From positions 1 to 64,000 of IMG/VR virus record IMGVR_UViG_3300010391_000120: a DNA stretch of 64,000 nt; one strand, written 5' to 3'. This DNA is from a virus. This document shows positions 62,954-64,000 of this stretch, one piece after another (positions within the stretch are counted from its first letter, which is position 1; each line of letters begins with the position of its first letter). Below the pieces are notes generated by a model. That model had not been told where the DNA came from, searched no databases, and worked only from the letters and a program-made list of their open reading frames with translations. Position numbers and translations under genes: made by a program.

Positions 62954-62990
62954 ACCAATAATAAGAACAATTAGAAAAAACACAAAACAT

Positions 62991-63761
62991 ATGGACTACC
63001 TATTATACCATGCCAACAGCTCAGTCACGGGACGAGAGCTTGTTCGACAACTCGGAATCAGCGGCGGTGCAGACAGCCCTGATCGTCGGCCCCAAAGATT
63101 AGTGCGATGGGGGAATCGTTCGGAAATCCGCTTCAACGCAGTTGGCGGAGTGCTGAACAAGAAATCAGCTCTTAATGATGCCTCGAACAAAGGCCGTTCA
63201 TTGGAGTTATTGACCGCAGCGGGAATCAATGTTCCCCCTGCTGCTACTCGGTTTGACGGCGAGTTGCTTGTTGGACGCACTGAAACTCATGTTGGCGGGG
63301 AAGGGTTTTTCCTCGTCACCAGCCAGCGTGATTTTGAGTTGGCTCGGGATCACTGCCATTGCACCCACTTTATGAAATACATTCCTACTCAGCGGGAGTA
63401 TCGGGTCCATGTGTTTCAAGGGCGAGTTATCGGCTCGGGTGAGAAGCTGATGGGCGAGAACGCCACCAGCCTTCATATTCGCAATGTGGGCACGGGCTGG
63501 ACATTCCGCTATAACCAAGCGGAGCGCATCCCCAATGACATTCAGAATATTGCCACCGAGGCAATGCAGGCTCTTGGCCTGGACTTCGGTGCCGTAGATG
63601 TTCTGAAATCGGTAAACAATAACTTTTACGTGTTGGAAGTCAACACGGCGCCAGGGTTAGTCGCAGTTGAAGGTAGGGGGCGGGGCCGGGAAGTCACGGA
63701 TGGCCCTATGTTCCAGTCTTATCTGGATGCCTTCCGCAATTGGTTGGAAACTGCCCGTTAA
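62991..63761 (+). CDS. ATP-grasp ligase (RimK/amidoligase type), 256 aa
   Basis: Start at ATG 62991 (MDYLLYHANSSVTGRELVRQ). LNKKSALNDASNKGRSLELL near residue 56, CTHFMKYIPTQREYRVHVFQ near 121, LGLDFGAVDVLKS near 194 and FYVLEVNTAPGLVAVEG near 212 are ATP-grasp blocks, including the metal-binding E-x-N-x-x-P-G. It ligates a carboxylate to an amino group with ATP. It is richer in GC than the rest of the window. Confidence 0.85.
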   Translation: MDYLLYHANSSVTGRELVRQLGISGGADSPDRRPQRLVRWGNRSEIRFNAVGGVLNKKSALNDASNKGRSLELLTAAGINVPPAATRFDGELLVGRTETHVGGEGFFLVTSQRDFELARDHCHCTHFMKYIPTQREYRVHVFQGRVIGSGEKLMGENATSLHIRNVGTGWTFRYNQAERIPNDIQNIATEAMQALGLDFGAVDVLKSVNNNFYVLEVNTAPGLVAVEGRGRGREVTDGPMFQSYLDAFRNWLETAR

Positions 63762-63779
63762 TCGGGCACTTGGTTCAAA

Positions 63780-63807
63780 GATTGTCCGGCCGAAAGGCCG
63801 GACAATC
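63780..63807 (+). terminator. Strong terminator hairpin with GAAA tetraloop
   Basis: GATTGTCCGGCC (63780-63791) pairs perfectly with GGCCGGACAATC (63796-63807) around GAAA; a CTCTCTTT tract follows. It ends the amidoligase cassette. Confidence 0.85.
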
Positions 63808-63817
63808 CTCTCTTTAT

Positions 63818-64000
63818 ATGATTACTCCAATTTCAAGACCGATAAAGCCTGCTCTTCCTGAAATACAATACATTCCATTTGTGTCTGTAACGGAATATGG
63901 CAATCATGGTGGCAGGGTCAAGGAGAGTCATTACAAGAAATATGGGCATTATTGCCAAGTAGTGATGGTTTCTCGTAGCGATATTGAAGGTTTCAATAAA
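63818..64000 (+). CDS. Hypothetical protein (partial, N-terminal 61 codons)
   Basis: ATG 63818 runs off the window end: MITPISRPIKPALPEIQYIP, then VTEYGNHGGRVKESHYKKYG. The start ATG lies just 11 nt after the terminator stem. No family recognised. Confidence 0.6.
   Translation, partial: MITPISRPIKPALPEIQYIPFVSVTEYGNHGGRVKESHYKKYGHYCQVVMVSRSDIEGFNK

Overview
The window reads as part of the genome of a large, AT-rich, tailed dsDNA bacteriophage, most likely a T4-like or jumbo myovirus. The support is a PCNA/gp45-like sliding clamp next to a gp44-like clamp loader, a ThyX thymidylate synthase, a WGR-type ATP-dependent DNA ligase, a ClpP-type protease, a tRNA array, very tightly packed small genes and many homing endonucleases. 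Several signal peptides with lipoboxes suggest a diderm bacterial host. No host gene was found that fixes the species.

Layout. (A) 1-21355, almost all + strand: clamp and clamp loader, a set of small genes, then a likely late/virion segment (Gly/Pro-rich proteins, a Zn-finger protein with a DUF5661-like N-terminus, an ART-like protein, an HExxH peptidase, a GNAT, a lipoprotein). This is followed by an SNF2-like helicase, a GDP-mannose dehydratase and a VWA protein. Homing endonucleases (HEGs) sit between many of these genes. (B) 21352-45186, almost all - strand: an early/accessory block of about 45 mostly tiny genes. It includes a split ClpP, a nucleotidyltransferase plus a cREC-domain protein, a DEDD exonuclease, a DNA ligase, ThyX and an AAA+ ATPase carrying an intein. 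(C) 45340-64000, + strand: a tRNA array mixed with unusual tRNA-like or structured RNAs, a dCMP-deaminase-like gene (- strand), an NAD+ salvage cassette (NMNAT-Nudix fusion, Nudix, nicotinamide phosphoribosyltransferase), and an amidoligase cassette (two COOH-NH2 ligase-like proteins, a class II glutamine amidotransferase, an ATP-grasp ligase).

Regulation. Two promoter classes are readable. The first is sigma70-like with a very regular build: TTGACA, mostly a 16-bp spacer, and a TG-extended TATACT/TATAAT. It serves blocks B and C. The second is a TATTTATA box at late genes and several HEGs. In both classes the -10 box often ends only 3-10 nt before the start codon, so the transcripts should be leaderless or nearly so. 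This is the most striking genome-wide pattern here.

Other points that stand out: about a dozen HEGs of five families plus the intein; several genes broken by one-base frameshifts or single in-frame stops, often at A-runs (slippage, recoding, decay or sequencing error cannot be separated here); a recurrent C-terminal LP[E/V]V motif on unrelated proteins; and a tRNA-Arg(CCT) whose D-arm is missing or displaced. All functions are read from sequence motifs by eye; no database search was possible.
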